Assembly (NCBI GenBank): GCA_043744275.1
Contig: JAYTUY010000109.1
Coordinates: 1-64,000, forward strand
Origin: JAAFJT01 sp043744275
GTDB lineage: Bacteria; Bacteroidota; Bacteroidia; Chitinophagales; Saprospiraceae
Length of the DNA: 64,000 bases
Direction: 5' to 3'
The stretch's first letter is position 1; each line of letters starts with the position of its first letter. Below, piece by piece: positions 41,203 through 50,313 of the stretch. Under the pieces are notes generated by a model that was given only the letters and a program-made list of their open reading frames with translations, was not told the DNA's origin and did no database searches. The position numbers and the translations under genes are program-made.

Positions 41203-43542
41203 ATGAACATTCTCTTGAAAATCTCTTTTTTAATCCTCCTTTTTTCCCTTTCTTTTCTTTCCATTACGCTTGCTCAGCCTACTGTGGAATGGGACAAAAC
41301 CTTTGGTGGCGATAGGTATGAAGCACTTAATGGTGCTATAAAAACGCAAGACGAAGGGTTTTTACTTTTTGGAGGTAGCTCTTCCAATAAAAGCGGTGAG
41401 GTAAGTGAAGACGGTTATGGCAACAGCGATTTTTGGATTGTACGCATGGATAGCAGCGGCAATAAAATTTGGGATAAAAGATTTGGCGGTACAGAATTAG
41501 ATTGGTGCTTCAAAGTCCTGCAAAATACTGAGGGGTATTTGCTTATTGGCGAAAGTAATTCAGGCAATGGAGGTAACAAAACGACAAGCAATCAAGGGCT
41601 TTCTGACGTTTGGATTGTTCAAATCAGACCTGATGGCTCTAAAGTTTGGGAAAAAAGATATGGTGGCAGTGGGCGAGATCAACCATACAATGCTATCAAA
41701 ACAAAGGACAACGAATACTACATTGCCTGCCATTCTAATTCGCCTGCTGATGGCGATAAAACATCTCCTAATAATGGTGATTTGGACATTTGGGTTTTAA
41801 AATTAGACCAAAACGGCAATAAAATATGGGATAAAACCTTTGGGGGTAATGGTTCAGATGACTTTCCAACAGCATTTTCAACAACTCAAGATGGTAATTT
41901 TATTATAGCTTGTGGCAGTGCTTCAGGATTTAATGGCGATAAAACGACTAATCAACAGGGCATTAAAGATTATTGGGTGATTAAATTTTCACCTGATGGT
42001 CAAAAGATTTGGGATAAAAGTTTTGGCGGCAGCAATGCAGAAGCACCTTATGACATTCAAGAATTGATGGATGGTTCGTTTATCATTGCAGGCAATAGTG
42101 CCTCTCAAATAGGCGGCGAAAAAAGCGCACCTAACTTTGGTGAGACGGATTATTGGCTCGTCAAAATCGATAGCAAAGGCAACAAATTATGGGATAAAAC
42201 TTATGGTGGCTCCAGCTACGACTTTGCATATTCTATTGATCAAAATAAAACAGGCTATTTTTTAGTCGCTGGCGCATCTGTTTCTCAACCAAGTGGCAAT
42301 AAAGAAGATACCCTTAAAACAGATAAATCCTACGATTTTTGGATTCTGTATTTGGATGAAGAAGGCAATAAAATTTGGGAAAAAGATATTGGTGGCAATA
42401 AAAATGATGTTCCTTTTGAAATGGTCAAATTCAAAGATGGGGCATATTTAGTGTGTGGTGGCTCCAATTCAAATATCAGTTATGATAAATCTGACGATTC
42501 ACGCAATCCGCTCGTACCAGAAGCCGACGATTTTTGGGCTGTCAAAATCAATTGCCTTTCAGAATTGAAAATTGGGAATGATACCCTCGTTTGTAAATTA
42601 GAACCCGTCACTTTTGATGCTCGAATTCCGAATTGTCGAAATTGTCTTTATAAATGGAGCACAGGCGAAACTACGCCAGTAGTGACTGTCTATCCCAAAA
42701 AGACCACTCAGTATTCGGTCAAAGTGACCTTTAATAATGCTTGTGAAATCAAGGATAGGGTAGAAGTTTTTATTATTCCCTCGCCCGATTCAGTGGCTTA
42801 TGTGGTCACGCCGCCCCGTTGTCATGATGGAAAAGACGGTATTATTGCAGTCGATAGCATTGTGGGAGGGACGCCGCCTTATACTTTAGTTGTGGGGGCG
42901 GATACGTTACGGCAGAAAATTTTTATTGATAAACTGAAAGCAGGCAATTACCCCATTACTTTATTGGACAAAAATAAATGTAAATTAGAATCTATCGTCA
43001 CTGTCCTCAATCCGACGCCTTTTACCCTCATGATATCGCCGAGCCTTGAAATACCTTTGGGCGATAGCTTTCATCTATGGGTAGCCCCTAACCATCCATT
43101 AGATACTTTTTTTTGGAGCAATAGGAGCATTCGGACATTAGATACTTTCGTAAAACCATTCGATTCCGAAAATTATGGTATTACCGCCATCGATAAATAT
43201 GGCTGTACCCAAACCGCCTCAACGCAAGTCGTTATCAAGCGTGACAATCTCTTTTTTGCACCCCAAGCCTTTTCTCCAAATGGTGATAAAGCCAATGATT
43301 ATTATCAAATTTATGGTAGTAAAACAGTTGTTTCTATAGATAATTTAAAAATTTTCAGCCGTTGGGGCGAAATGATGTACACGACCGATCGCATATTCCC
43401 CACCGCAACCGAGCAAGACGGTTGGGATGGGCATTTCAGAGGGCGCGAAGCCTTGCCTGGGGTGTATATTTACATCGCAGAAGTGATTTATATTGATGGT
43501 AGAAAAGAACGAATAAAAGGAGAATTGACGCTTGTTAGATGA
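41203..43542 (+). CDS. Repeat protein with gliding-motility-associated C-terminal domain
   Basis: The 779-residue product has a signal peptide (to ~25). Residues ~28-450 hold about eight repeats of ~55 residues containing G-x-KIWDKxFGG and FWxxKxDxxG (beta-propeller-like). Ig/PKD-like segments follow (DTLVCKLEPVTFDA ~465; YVVTPPRCHDGKDG ~530). The C-terminus (APQAFSPNGDKANDYYQI, IFSRWGEMMY, WDGHFRGREALPGVYIY) is the gliding C-terminal domain (CHU_C type) of T9SS type B cargo. It should be an outer-surface protein, perhaps an adhesin. The dispersed word at 41526 encodes NTEGY. Confidence 0.85.
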   Translation: MNILLKISFLILLFSLSFLSITLAQPTVEWDKTFGGDRYEALNGAIKTQDEGFLLFGGSSSNKSGEVSEDGYGNSDFWIVRMDSSGNKIWDKRFGGTELDWCFKVLQNTEGYLLIGESNSGNGGNKTTSNQGLSDVWIVQIRPDGSKVWEKRYGGSGRDQPYNAIKTKDNEYYIACHSNSPADGDKTSPNNGDLDIWVLKLDQNGNKIWDKTFGGNGSDDFPTAFSTTQDGNFIIACGSASGFNGDKTTNQQGIKDYWVIKFSPDGQKIWDKSFGGSNAEAPYDIQELMDGSFIIAGNSASQIGGEKSAPNFGETDYWLVKIDSKGNKLWDKTYGGSSYDFAYSIDQNKTGYFLVAGASVSQPSGNKEDTLKTDKSYDFWILYLDEEGNKIWEKDIGGNKNDVPFEMVKFKDGAYLVCGGSNSNISYDKSDDSRNPLVPEADDFWAVKINCLSELKIGNDTLVCKLEPVTFDARIPNCRNCLYKWSTGETTPVVTVYPKKTTQYSVKVTFNNACEIKDRVEVFIIPSPDSVAYVVTPPRCHDGKDGIIAVDSIVGGTPPYTLVVGADTLRQKIFIDKLKAGNYPITLLDKNKCKLESIVTVLNPTPFTLMISPSLEIPLGDSFHLWVAPNHPLDTFFWSNRSIRTLDTFVKPFDSENYGITAIDKYGCTQTASTQVVIKRDNLFFAPQAFSPNGDKANDYYQIYGSKTVVSIDNLKIFSRWGEMMYTTDRIFPTATEQDGWDGHFRGREALPGVYIYIAEVIYIDGRKERIKGELTLVR

Positions 43543-43751
43543 GACGTTAGGTATTTAGATAGTAGATATTAGACTGTTAAAGTATTGACAATCAATGTTT
43601 TATGAAAATCTAAAACTTCTTTTATTTTTATCATCCGACTTCGTTTTTTTTATTATTTTTACCATCAAAATTCATCATTTGTACTCAAACTTTCAACTTT
43701 CAATTCAAAACTCTCAATTAATCATTCATCATTTATAATTCATCATTTCCT

Positions 43752-44054
43752 ATGTTTATCCACCATGTTTTTTTTACTTTAAAGAATCCTGAAAGCATTG
43801 CTGATCGCGAAGCACTGATTGCAGGTTTGAACAGTATGCGCTCTATTCCTGAATTCCGAATGATTCACATCGGCGTACCAGCATCTACTAATCGAGACGT
43901 GATTAATAGAGCCTATTCCATATCATGGCTGCTTATGTTTGATAATTTGGAAGATGAAGAGGTCTATCAAGTGCATCCAGTGCATAAAAAATTTGTAGAA
44001 ACCTGCTCGCATTTATGGGAAAAAGTAGTGGTCTATGATTCTGAAAATGCTTAA
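43752..44054 (+). CDS. Dabb-family (stress-responsive A/B barrel) protein
   Basis: The 100-residue protein begins MFIHHVFFTLKNPES and ends HPVHKKFVETCSHLWEKVVVYDSE, the typical pattern of a stress-responsive A/B barrel domain. Proteins of this family form dimeric ferredoxin-like barrels of unknown enzymatic role. It is preceded by short repeats (TCATTCATCATT-type) and followed by a terminator using the dispersed word. Confidence 0.9.
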   Translation: MFIHHVFFTLKNPESIADREALIAGLNSMRSIPEFRMIHIGVPASTNRDVINRAYSISWLLMFDNLEDEEVYQVHPVHKKFVETCSHLWEKVVVYDSENA

Positions 44055-44084
44055 AAATGTCTTAAAAATACTTTGAAAAAATGC

Positions 44085-44120
44085 AAAAAAGCGACTCCAT
44101 ACTGAGGGGGTCGCTTTTTT
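44085..44120 (+). terminator. Terminator with the dispersed word as loop and right arm
   Basis: AAAAAAGCGAC (44085-44095) pairs perfectly with GTCGCTTTTTT (44110-44120), with a few extra G-C pairs inside; the word at 44100-44111 forms the loop and part of the right arm. It ends in a T run and lies between the Dabb gene and the convergent beta-barrel gene. Confidence 0.85.
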
Positions 44121-44134
44121 TCACTTTTCACTTT

Positions 44135-44710
44135 TCAATACCGATATTTCACCCCCAACTCCAAGCCTGTGCTGAAATGATAATTGAATGATCTGGCATC
44201 AGCAGTGCGATAAATGGGCTTGCGAAAAGTTGGTTGACAAAATAGGGCGAGTTCTTTTTGTATCACATATTCTAAGCCCAGAGCACCGCCTGCCGTGAAG
44301 TGGATTCCTACTGTTTTACCTGTATTCATATTCAGCGACGATTGCGCTTCAATATACGGGCGTAACTTGTTGAGACTAAAATAAAAGCGAAATACAAAGG
44401 GAATTTCTACAAATTGCTTAGCCAAGCGGCTGGTTTGAGTAGAAAAAAATGCTTTTACATCATATTCATATCGCACATATCGCATACCACTTCGAAAGAC
44501 AAAATAGGGTACTTGAGATGAAAAAATAGACACATTCAACCCCGTCCGATAAGAGAAAAGTGGTGTGAAACTGGCATCTGCTTCTTCATTAGGCGGTGCA
44601 AAATAATCAGGAGAAAATACAAAATCCATCGAACTGCGGCAATCATTATGGCGTTGGCTGAAAAGGAAAATTGGGAAAAAAGAGAACAGAAAAATAAGGT
44701 TTTGTTTCAT
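44135..44710 (-). CDS. Outer-membrane beta-barrel protein (porin-family, small)
   Basis: The 191-residue product has a signal peptide (to ~18, FLFSQ) and alternating aromatic/polar strands (LFSYRTGLNVSIF, YFVFRSGMRYVRYEYDV, TGLELGVKYRY) with a C-terminal aromatic residue, as expected for an outer-membrane barrel (PorT/OmpX-like). It probably has about eight strands. Function is not known. Confidence 0.7.
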   Translation of the reverse strand: MKQNLIFLFSFFPIFLFSQRHNDCRSSMDFVFSPDYFAPPNEEADASFTPLFSYRTGLNVSIFSSQVPYFVFRSGMRYVRYEYDVKAFFSTQTSRLAKQFVEIPFVFRFYFSLNKLRPYIEAQSSLNMNTGKTVGIHFTAGGALGLEYVIQKELALFCQPTFRKPIYRTADARSFNYHFSTGLELGVKYRY

Positions 44711-44843
44711 AGGAATTTAAAGTTGGTTGTCAAAAAATTTAGGTTTATCAGATGCTATAACGCAATTTATACCCCCTCAGTATTCCACTCCTTTTGCACT
44801 TCTAAATTTTCATTTTCAATTTTCAACTCTCAATTAAATACAA

Positions 44844-44872
44844 GACCCCCTCAGTAAAAAACCGAGAGGGTC
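44844..44872 (-). terminator. Terminator-like hairpin after leuA, made with the dispersed word
   Basis: GACCCCCTC (44844-44852) pairs with GAGAGGGTC (44864-44872), one mismatch. The left arm is part of the dispersed word copy at 44845. It lies just beyond the leuA stop on the minus strand, with a T-rich stretch after it. Confidence 0.6.
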
Positions 44873-44907
44873 ATATTGATTCTATCTGCAATTTGTTTAT
44901 CTTGAAA

Positions 44908-46074
44908 TTATGCCATCGCCACACCTGCATTTAACTCTGCCATCATACCATTTAGATGCTCTTCACGCACCTCTTTTTCACGGTCAGCGATAGAAATGAA
45001 GCGGCGATAAAGGTCTTCCATATCATATTTATTGACATCAATGCCTATTTTTTGAAGGCGATAGCGCAAAGCAGCCCGCCCACTCCGAGCCGTGAGAACG
45101 ATGCTCGACTCTTGAACACCCACCTCAGCAGGGTCAATAATCTCATAATTTTCTCTATTTTTAATTACGCCATCTTGATGAATACCCGACGAATGCGCGA
45201 AGGCATTTGAGCCTACAATTGCTTTATTCGGCTGCACCATCATCCGCATTTTTTCAGAAACCAAACGGCTAATCGGATAAAGTTGATGCGTTTGAATATC
45301 GGTATAAAGCCCCAATGCACTGTGTTGACGCATCACCATCACGACTTCTTCAAGGCTCGTATTGCCTGCGCGTTCGCCAATGCCATTGATAGTGCATTCT
45401 ATTTGACGCGCGCCATTCGTGGCAGCAGCAATAGAGTTAGCCGTTGCCAAGCCCAAATCATTGTGACAATGCGCTGAAATGGTCGCTTTATGAATGTTAG
45501 GCACATTGTCCACAAGGTATTTTATCAATTTTCCGTACATATCAGGCAAGCAATAGCCCGTCGTATCAGGAATATTGACCACTGTAGCACCTGCTTTTAT
45601 GACAGCTTCTACCACCCGCGCCAAATATTCAGGGTCGGAACGTCCTGCATCTTCGCAGAAAAATTCAACGTCTTCTACTTGTTTTTTAGCATATTTTGTA
45701 GCTCGGACTGCCCGCAGCAACATTTCATCGCGCGTGGAATTGAATTTATTTTTGATATGAAAATCACTTGTACCCAAGCCCGTATGAATGCGTGGGCGAA
45801 CAGCATATTTTAAAGCACCAGCTGCGGCATCTATATCTTGCTCAACCGAACGGCTGAGAGCACAAACAGTCGCATTTTTGATGAGTTTTGAAATTTGAGT
45901 CACCGAATCAAAATCGCCAGGGCTTGAAATAGGAAAACCTGCTTCAATAACATCCACGCCCAACTCTTCAAGAGCGCGGGCAATTTCTAATTTTTCAGGA
46001 AGATTTAATTTGCAACCTGGTACTTGTTCTCCATCGCGGAGAGTGGTGTCGAAAATAAAGACTTTATCAGCCAT
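44908..46074 (-). CDS. leuA: 2-isopropylmalate synthase, short form
   Basis: I place the start at 46074 (388 residues, MADKVFIFDTTLRDGEQ); the extra 10 residues of the longer frame are not family-like. Catalytic HMGL-like features are DTTLRDGEQVPGCKL (~9-23), CHNDLGLATANSIAA (~205, metal His) and GNTSLEEVVMVMRQHSA. The substrate-binding lid SGIHQDGVIKNRENYEI (~299) supports LeuA rather than homocitrate synthase. It ends soon after the lid, so the C-terminal leucine-binding regulatory domain (about 120 residues in typical 510-residue LeuA) is missing. leuB, leuC and leuD are not nearby. Confidence 0.88.
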   Translation of the reverse strand: MADKVFIFDTTLRDGEQVPGCKLNLPEKLEIARALEELGVDVIEAGFPISSPGDFDSVTQISKLIKNATVCALSRSVEQDIDAAAGALKYAVRPRIHTGLGTSDFHIKNKFNSTRDEMLLRAVRATKYAKKQVEDVEFFCEDAGRSDPEYLARVVEAVIKAGATVVNIPDTTGYCLPDMYGKLIKYLVDNVPNIHKATISAHCHNDLGLATANSIAAATNGARQIECTINGIGERAGNTSLEEVVMVMRQHSALGLYTDIQTHQLYPISRLVSEKMRMMVQPNKAIVGSNAFAHSSGIHQDGVIKNRENYEIIDPAEVGVQESSIVLTARSGRAALRYRLQKIGIDVNKYDMEDLYRRFISIADREKEVREEHLNGMMAELNAGVAMA

Positions 46075-46153
46075 GTTTTTTTTATTTATTTTTAAAATAG
46101 TCAAAACGGACTTTGTACATTTGCTCAGTACACTTTTAATATTGAAAGAATAT

Positions 46154-46194
46154 CAAAGTTACTTGAAAGGTTGTGGCTAAAAGATTTAACTTTG
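46154..46194. promoter_or_regulatory. Back-to-back promoters between leuA and the 548-aa gene
   Basis: Minus strand: TAACTTTG (CAAAGTTA at 46154-46161) faces leuA. Plus strand: TAACTTTG at 46187-46194, with TTG at 46163-46165 about 21 bases upstream, faces the gene at 46276. The two promoters would share the same 40 bases. Confidence 0.5.
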
Positions 46195-46275
46195 AGACAG
46201 CCTTACGGTATTCAAACTGAAATTTTTATTTTATAACCTATTGATTATCAACGATTTACTTAAATAAACTATACG

Positions 46276-47922
46276 ATGCCTACATCATTGCAACGACAAC
46301 AACAGGGTGCAGTACAAGACCATTTATTTCAATTGATTAAAACCTTGACGAAGGCGGAGAAGCGCAATTTCCGACTTTATGTAACGCGCAATCAGGATAG
46401 CGAAGATTTGAAATTCATACGCCTTTTCGACGTCTTGGATAAATCAAAGGATTATGATGAAAGCCAAATTTTTAAGAAAGTACCTGAAATTAAAAAGGAA
46501 CAATTGTCTAATTTGAAAGCCCATTTGTACAAACAGTTGTTGACCAGTTTGAGGCTTTTGCATAAAAATAAAAATACCGATATTGACATTCGAGAAAATA
46601 TTGACTATGCTAAAGTGCTGTACACCAAAGGTTTATACATTCAAAGTTTACGTATTTTAGATAAAGCAAAAGGTTTGGCAACTGTCAATCATCAAAATCT
46701 TTTATTGCTCGAAATCATCGAATTTGAAAAACTGATTGAAAGCCGACACATCACGCGGAGTCATGAGGGTAGGGCAGATGAACTGGCTGTTGAGTCGCAA
46801 CAGACGATGCGGCACATCTTGAACACGAGTATTTTATCCAATGTATCGCTCCAATTGTATGGTTTGTATCTTCAAATGGGTCATGCACGGAATGAAGTTG
46901 ATTTGAAAAAAGCAGACGATTTTTTAAATCAAAAATTAATATCTACTTTCAATGTCGATGGACAAACAGGACTCGATGCTAAGACATCAAAGATGGATTT
47001 TTTTGAAAAAGTCTATTTTTATCAATGCCATGTGTGGCATAGTTATATCGCTCAAAATTGGAAAAATTACTATCGCTACTCATATAAATGGGTCGAACTT
47101 TTTGAGTTAGAGCCGATTATGAAAATCAATGACACGTCGCTTTATCTCAAAGGCGTTCATAATTTGCTCAATGCCCTTTTTATGACGCTCGATCATGAGC
47201 GACTTTGTAAAATATTGAATAACACTGAGTTATATATTGCAAAACATGCTGATTCGTTGGATGAAAATACCCGCACCTTAGCGTTTCACCATATTTATTC
47301 CGCTAAAATCAATAAACACTTCTTGGAAGGCTCTTTTACTGAGGGGGTCAAATTGATTCCTGAAATTGAGGAGCAGCTCAAAGAATTTTCAAAAACATTG
47401 GATGAACATCGCATTCTGGTTTTTTATTATAAAATAGCCTGCCTCTATTTCGGCAGCGGCAATTTTGATAAAGCGATTGATTATTTGAATAAAATTATCA
47501 ACCTCAAAACGGGCAACCTTCGCACCGATATTCAATGCTTCGCTCGCATGTTGCAACTCATTTGTCACTACGAAAAAGGGCATTATGCCTTGCTCGAATA
47601 TCTCATCAAATCCGTTTATCGTTTCCTTTCAAAAAATGGCGACATGAGCGGCGTGATGCAAGAAGTCTTGAAATTTTTGAAAAAATCGCTATTTATCAAG
47701 CAAAAAGACTTGAAAGAAGAGTTCAGCGAGTTGAAAAATAGGTTGGAAGAAATTGCTCAAAATCCATTTGAACGGCGGTCATTTGTTTATTTGGACATCA
47801 TCGCTTGGCTCGAATCCAAAGTAGATGGCAAAACGGTGGAGCAAGTGAGTAAGAAAAAATTCCTCGAGCGCGAGTTTAAAAAGGTGAAAGTGGCGGGAGT
47901 GCTGAAGAGCGTTGTGAAATAG
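46276..47922 (+). CDS. Conserved hypothetical helical-repeat protein
   Basis: The 548-residue cytoplasmic protein is almost entirely helical, with TPR-like pairs (for example AKVLYTKGLYIQSLRILDKAK ~115 and FYYKIACLYFGSGNFDKAIDYL ~385). The N-terminal QDHLFQLIKTLTKAEKRNFRLYV pattern is familiar from a Bacteroidota family without known function. There is no signal peptide or enzymatic motif. Probably a protein-interaction scaffold. The dispersed word at 47337 encodes FTEGV. Confidence 0.7.
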   Translation: MPTSLQRQQQGAVQDHLFQLIKTLTKAEKRNFRLYVTRNQDSEDLKFIRLFDVLDKSKDYDESQIFKKVPEIKKEQLSNLKAHLYKQLLTSLRLLHKNKNTDIDIRENIDYAKVLYTKGLYIQSLRILDKAKGLATVNHQNLLLLEIIEFEKLIESRHITRSHEGRADELAVESQQTMRHILNTSILSNVSLQLYGLYLQMGHARNEVDLKKADDFLNQKLISTFNVDGQTGLDAKTSKMDFFEKVYFYQCHVWHSYIAQNWKNYYRYSYKWVELFELEPIMKINDTSLYLKGVHNLLNALFMTLDHERLCKILNNTELYIAKHADSLDENTRTLAFHHIYSAKINKHFLEGSFTEGVKLIPEIEEQLKEFSKTLDEHRILVFYYKIACLYFGSGNFDKAIDYLNKIINLKTGNLRTDIQCFARMLQLICHYEKGHYALLEYLIKSVYRFLSKNGDMSGVMQEVLKFLKKSLFIKQKDLKEEFSELKNRLEEIAQNPFERRSFVYLDIIAWLESKVDGKTVEQVSKKKFLEREFKKVKVAGVLKSVVK

Positions 47923-47954
47923 TGACCCCCTCAGTATTTAAGACAAAAATATAC

Positions 47955-48587
47955 CTAAAAATCAATCTGCATTTCAATCACTTTCCGCTTATCGGTATCC
48001 ACAATAGCTTTAAGTTTAGGATTCACTTTGCCGCCTTTCCAACGCACCATCGCGTAATTTTCCTCGCGTTGAAAAAGCTCAACTGGCTTGCCATTTATTC
48101 TATTGAGTTCATCCACCGTAGTGCCGATGCCAATTCCTTCCGACGTTTTCCAATCGCCTTTTCGTATAATGGCAGTCTCTAATTTCTTAAAATCCTGCCC
48201 TTTTTTCCACGTAATTTCCAATTCTTTATCCGAATTGGGGAACACCGCTGTCTTGACATCGCCTCTATCCACGCGCACGACTTTCGATTCGCCATACAAT
48301 TTTTTGATGTCTTCTTCACTCATATCCGCCGTGATTAAGCCCACCTGATGCTTAGGCTCGACGGTAATACTCTGAACTGATTTCTCAGATTTCGGAGACA
48401 TATCTCGCGGTACTTGATTGAACGTATCCAAATCAACAGGTATTTGACCGCCGCCTTCAGTCGGTATCATGATGACATTATCATCCTGTTGTTGGGTGGC
48501 ATTTTGCTGCTCTTTAGGTGCTTCTGAACAAGCGGATAATGTTAGAAAACACGCTATTGTAGTGAAAATCAATGTGTTATATTTCAT
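47955..48587 (-). CDS. Hypothetical lipoprotein
   Basis: The 210-residue product has a lipoprotein signal peptide (LTLSAC, Cys20) and a Gln/Asn-rich linker to ~45. The C-terminal ~130 residues (ITADMSEEDIKKLYGE, VRVDRGDV, SEGIGIGTTVDELNRING) contain two repeats of a segment with GxTxxEL...NG, similar to small domains found in envelope proteins of Bacteroidota. The function is unknown. It converges on the 548-residue gene with a copy of the dispersed word (47935) between them. The intergenic word TTGAnAATCAATnnnTTAT overlaps the start of its reading frame. Confidence 0.65.
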   Translation of the reverse strand: MKYNTLIFTTIACFLTLSACSEAPKEQQNATQQQDDNVIMIPTEGGGQIPVDLDTFNQVPRDMSPKSEKSVQSITVEPKHQVGLITADMSEEDIKKLYGESKVVRVDRGDVKTAVFPNSDKELEITWKKGQDFKKLETAIIRKGDWKTSEGIGIGTTVDELNRINGKPVELFQREENYAMVRWKGGKVNPKLKAIVDTDKRKVIEMQIDF

Positions 48588-48647
48588 CTGTCAAATTTTT
48601 TTTAAAAAATTACTTTTTAAAACAACGTTTAAAAACGATGTTAAGTT

Positions 48648-49820
48648 TTATTCTTTATAAAAAAAATACAAGTAAATGACCACTGCTAATGTTATCACTG
48701 CCGTCAAAATAAAAGTAGCTGATGCACCAAATGCCATCCAAATAATGCCTGCCAATGTACTCGCCACGAGCATCAAAACGCTTTGAAAAGCCGTGTAAGT
48801 GCCGATAGCCGTTGCCGTATTTTGAGCGTCGGTGAGGTTGCTAATCCATGCTTTGGCTACCCCCTCAGTAGCGGCGGCATAAATGCCATATAAAAAGAAC
48901 AAAGCAAAAAACATCAAAGAACTATTCGCAAATGCCATACCGCCATAGACCATTACAAAGATGAGCAAGCCGCCAATATAGACCCGTTTCATCCCCCATT
49001 TATCCGCCCAAACGCCCATCGGATAGGCAGCGAGCGCGTATATAAGATTATAAAAAATATAGATGCCAATGGCGAGAGTATCGTCCATACCCGACTCCTT
49101 TATTTTCAAAATTAAAAAAATATCGGAGCTGTTAAAAAGAGTGAAAACAAGGAGAGCACCTACCAATTGTCGATATTTTGAAGGGCTTTTCTGCCAATAT
49201 CTAACAAAATCAAGCAATCCAGGCTTGTTTTTAGGTGTGACGACTTTCGTTTTTTCTTTAATTAAAAAAGTAAAACTCAAGGCAATAAGACCTGGAATAA
49301 ATGCCCATAAAAACAAAGACCTATATTGTTGAGGATAAAAATACAGGTAAAGCAAAGCCAATGCAGGACCTAAAACCGCCCCCAAAGTATCCATCCCTCG
49401 ATGAAAACCGAATACTCGACCCTTGAATTCAGGCGTGGTTTCGTCGGAAAGCAGGGCATCGCGTGCCCCTGTGCGAATGCCTTTGCCCAACCTATCGAGC
49501 GTGCGAATAAAAAATACCCATAGCGGAAAAGCGAAAATCGCCATCAAAGGTTTAGCGAGAGTACTCAGTCCATAGCCGATTTGTACGAAGGGTAATCGCC
49601 GACCAATATTATCGCTCCAATTGCCGAAATATCCTTTGCTCAGCCCAGCGGTGGCTTCAGCAAGACCTTCTAAAACACCAATAAAAACGATTGAAAAACC
49701 AATGCTCTTCAAGTAAAGCGGCATCACAGGATAGAGCATTTCGCCCGCCACATCCGTAAAGAGGCTCACCAATGATAGGATCCAGATATTGCGGGTGATG
49801 AATTTTTGAGTGGTTGTCAT
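48648..49820 (-). CDS. MFS transporter
   Basis: The 390-residue inner-membrane protein has about 12 membrane segments and the MFS loop motif DNIGRRLPFV (~67-76) with a second copy WADKWGMKRVYIG (~277). LDRLGKGIRTGARDALLSDE (~109) is typical of a drug/metabolite efflux subfamily that is widespread in bacteria. The substrate is not visible. The dispersed word at 48859 encodes ATEGV. Confidence 0.88.
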   Translation of the reverse strand: MTTTQKFITRNIWILSLVSLFTDVAGEMLYPVMPLYLKSIGFSIVFIGVLEGLAEATAGLSKGYFGNWSDNIGRRLPFVQIGYGLSTLAKPLMAIFAFPLWVFFIRTLDRLGKGIRTGARDALLSDETTPEFKGRVFGFHRGMDTLGAVLGPALALLYLYFYPQQYRSLFLWAFIPGLIALSFTFLIKEKTKVVTPKNKPGLLDFVRYWQKSPSKYRQLVGALLVFTLFNSSDIFLILKIKESGMDDTLAIGIYIFYNLIYALAAYPMGVWADKWGMKRVYIGGLLIFVMVYGGMAFANSSLMFFALFFLYGIYAAATEGVAKAWISNLTDAQNTATAIGTYTAFQSVLMLVASTLAGIIWMAFGASATFILTAVITLAVVIYLYFFYKE

Positions 49821-49914
49821 AGAGTCAAATAAAAGGTGAAATAATTTATTTTGTTTTTTAATTGTGGTTTGTCTAAAATAAAACGAAAAAGTTTTACTTT
49901 CAAATTAAATGGCT

Positions 49915-49922
49915 TAAATTTG
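49915..49922 (+). promoter_or_regulatory. -7 element for the toxin-antitoxin operon
   Basis: TAAATTTG (TAnnTTTG) 36 bases before the toxin start at 49958. The -33 element is not clear. An antitoxin with an HTH would be expected to bind close to here. Confidence 0.4.
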
Positions 49923-49957
49923 TAACGAAAACGTTTAACCAAAATAATTGAACTATA

Positions 49958-50305
49958 ATGTCGAATCAAGAACAAATCGAGGAATTCCTTTCACAGTTAA
50001 AAATTAAAATTCCAATTTTTGGCGTAGTATTTAGACCAAGAGACAAAAATTTAGATACCCTTGCCCTATTAGATATTACACCAAATGATAGATTAAATTA
50101 TTTAAAAAACTTAACTATTAGAAACTACTATACTGGTCCAAATCATGATACTTTCGACGTTTCAAAGCCAGATTACTATGAATTTGGCATAACAATAAAA
50201 ACATATGAAGTATATATTAAATTGAGCATTGGATTGCCTAATAAATCTGTTGATTGTATGTCTTTTCATATTGCAGAACGCCCCATTCATTATCCATTTA
50301 AATAA
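49958..50305 (+). CDS. Putative MqsR-like toxin
   Basis: The 115-residue protein is the first gene of a two-gene operon, nine bases before its partner (stop to start). Its C-terminal two thirds (DRLNYLKNLTIRNYYTGPNHD, YEFGITIKTYEVYIKLSIG, CMSFHIAERPIHYPFK; quoted in parts) resembles the MqsR-type RelE-fold toxins, which have a FYK/YYxGP segment, a strand with IKL and a final SFH strand. The toxin would be an mRNA interferase. The assignment rests on gene order (toxin first, as in mqsRA) and the antitoxin partner. Confidence 0.55.
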   Translation: MSNQEQIEEFLSQLKIKIPIFGVVFRPRDKNLDTLALLDITPNDRLNYLKNLTIRNYYTGPNHDTFDVSKPDYYEFGITIKTYEVYIKLSIGLPNKSVDCMSFHIAERPIHYPFK

Positions 50306-50313
50306 AAATAGCG

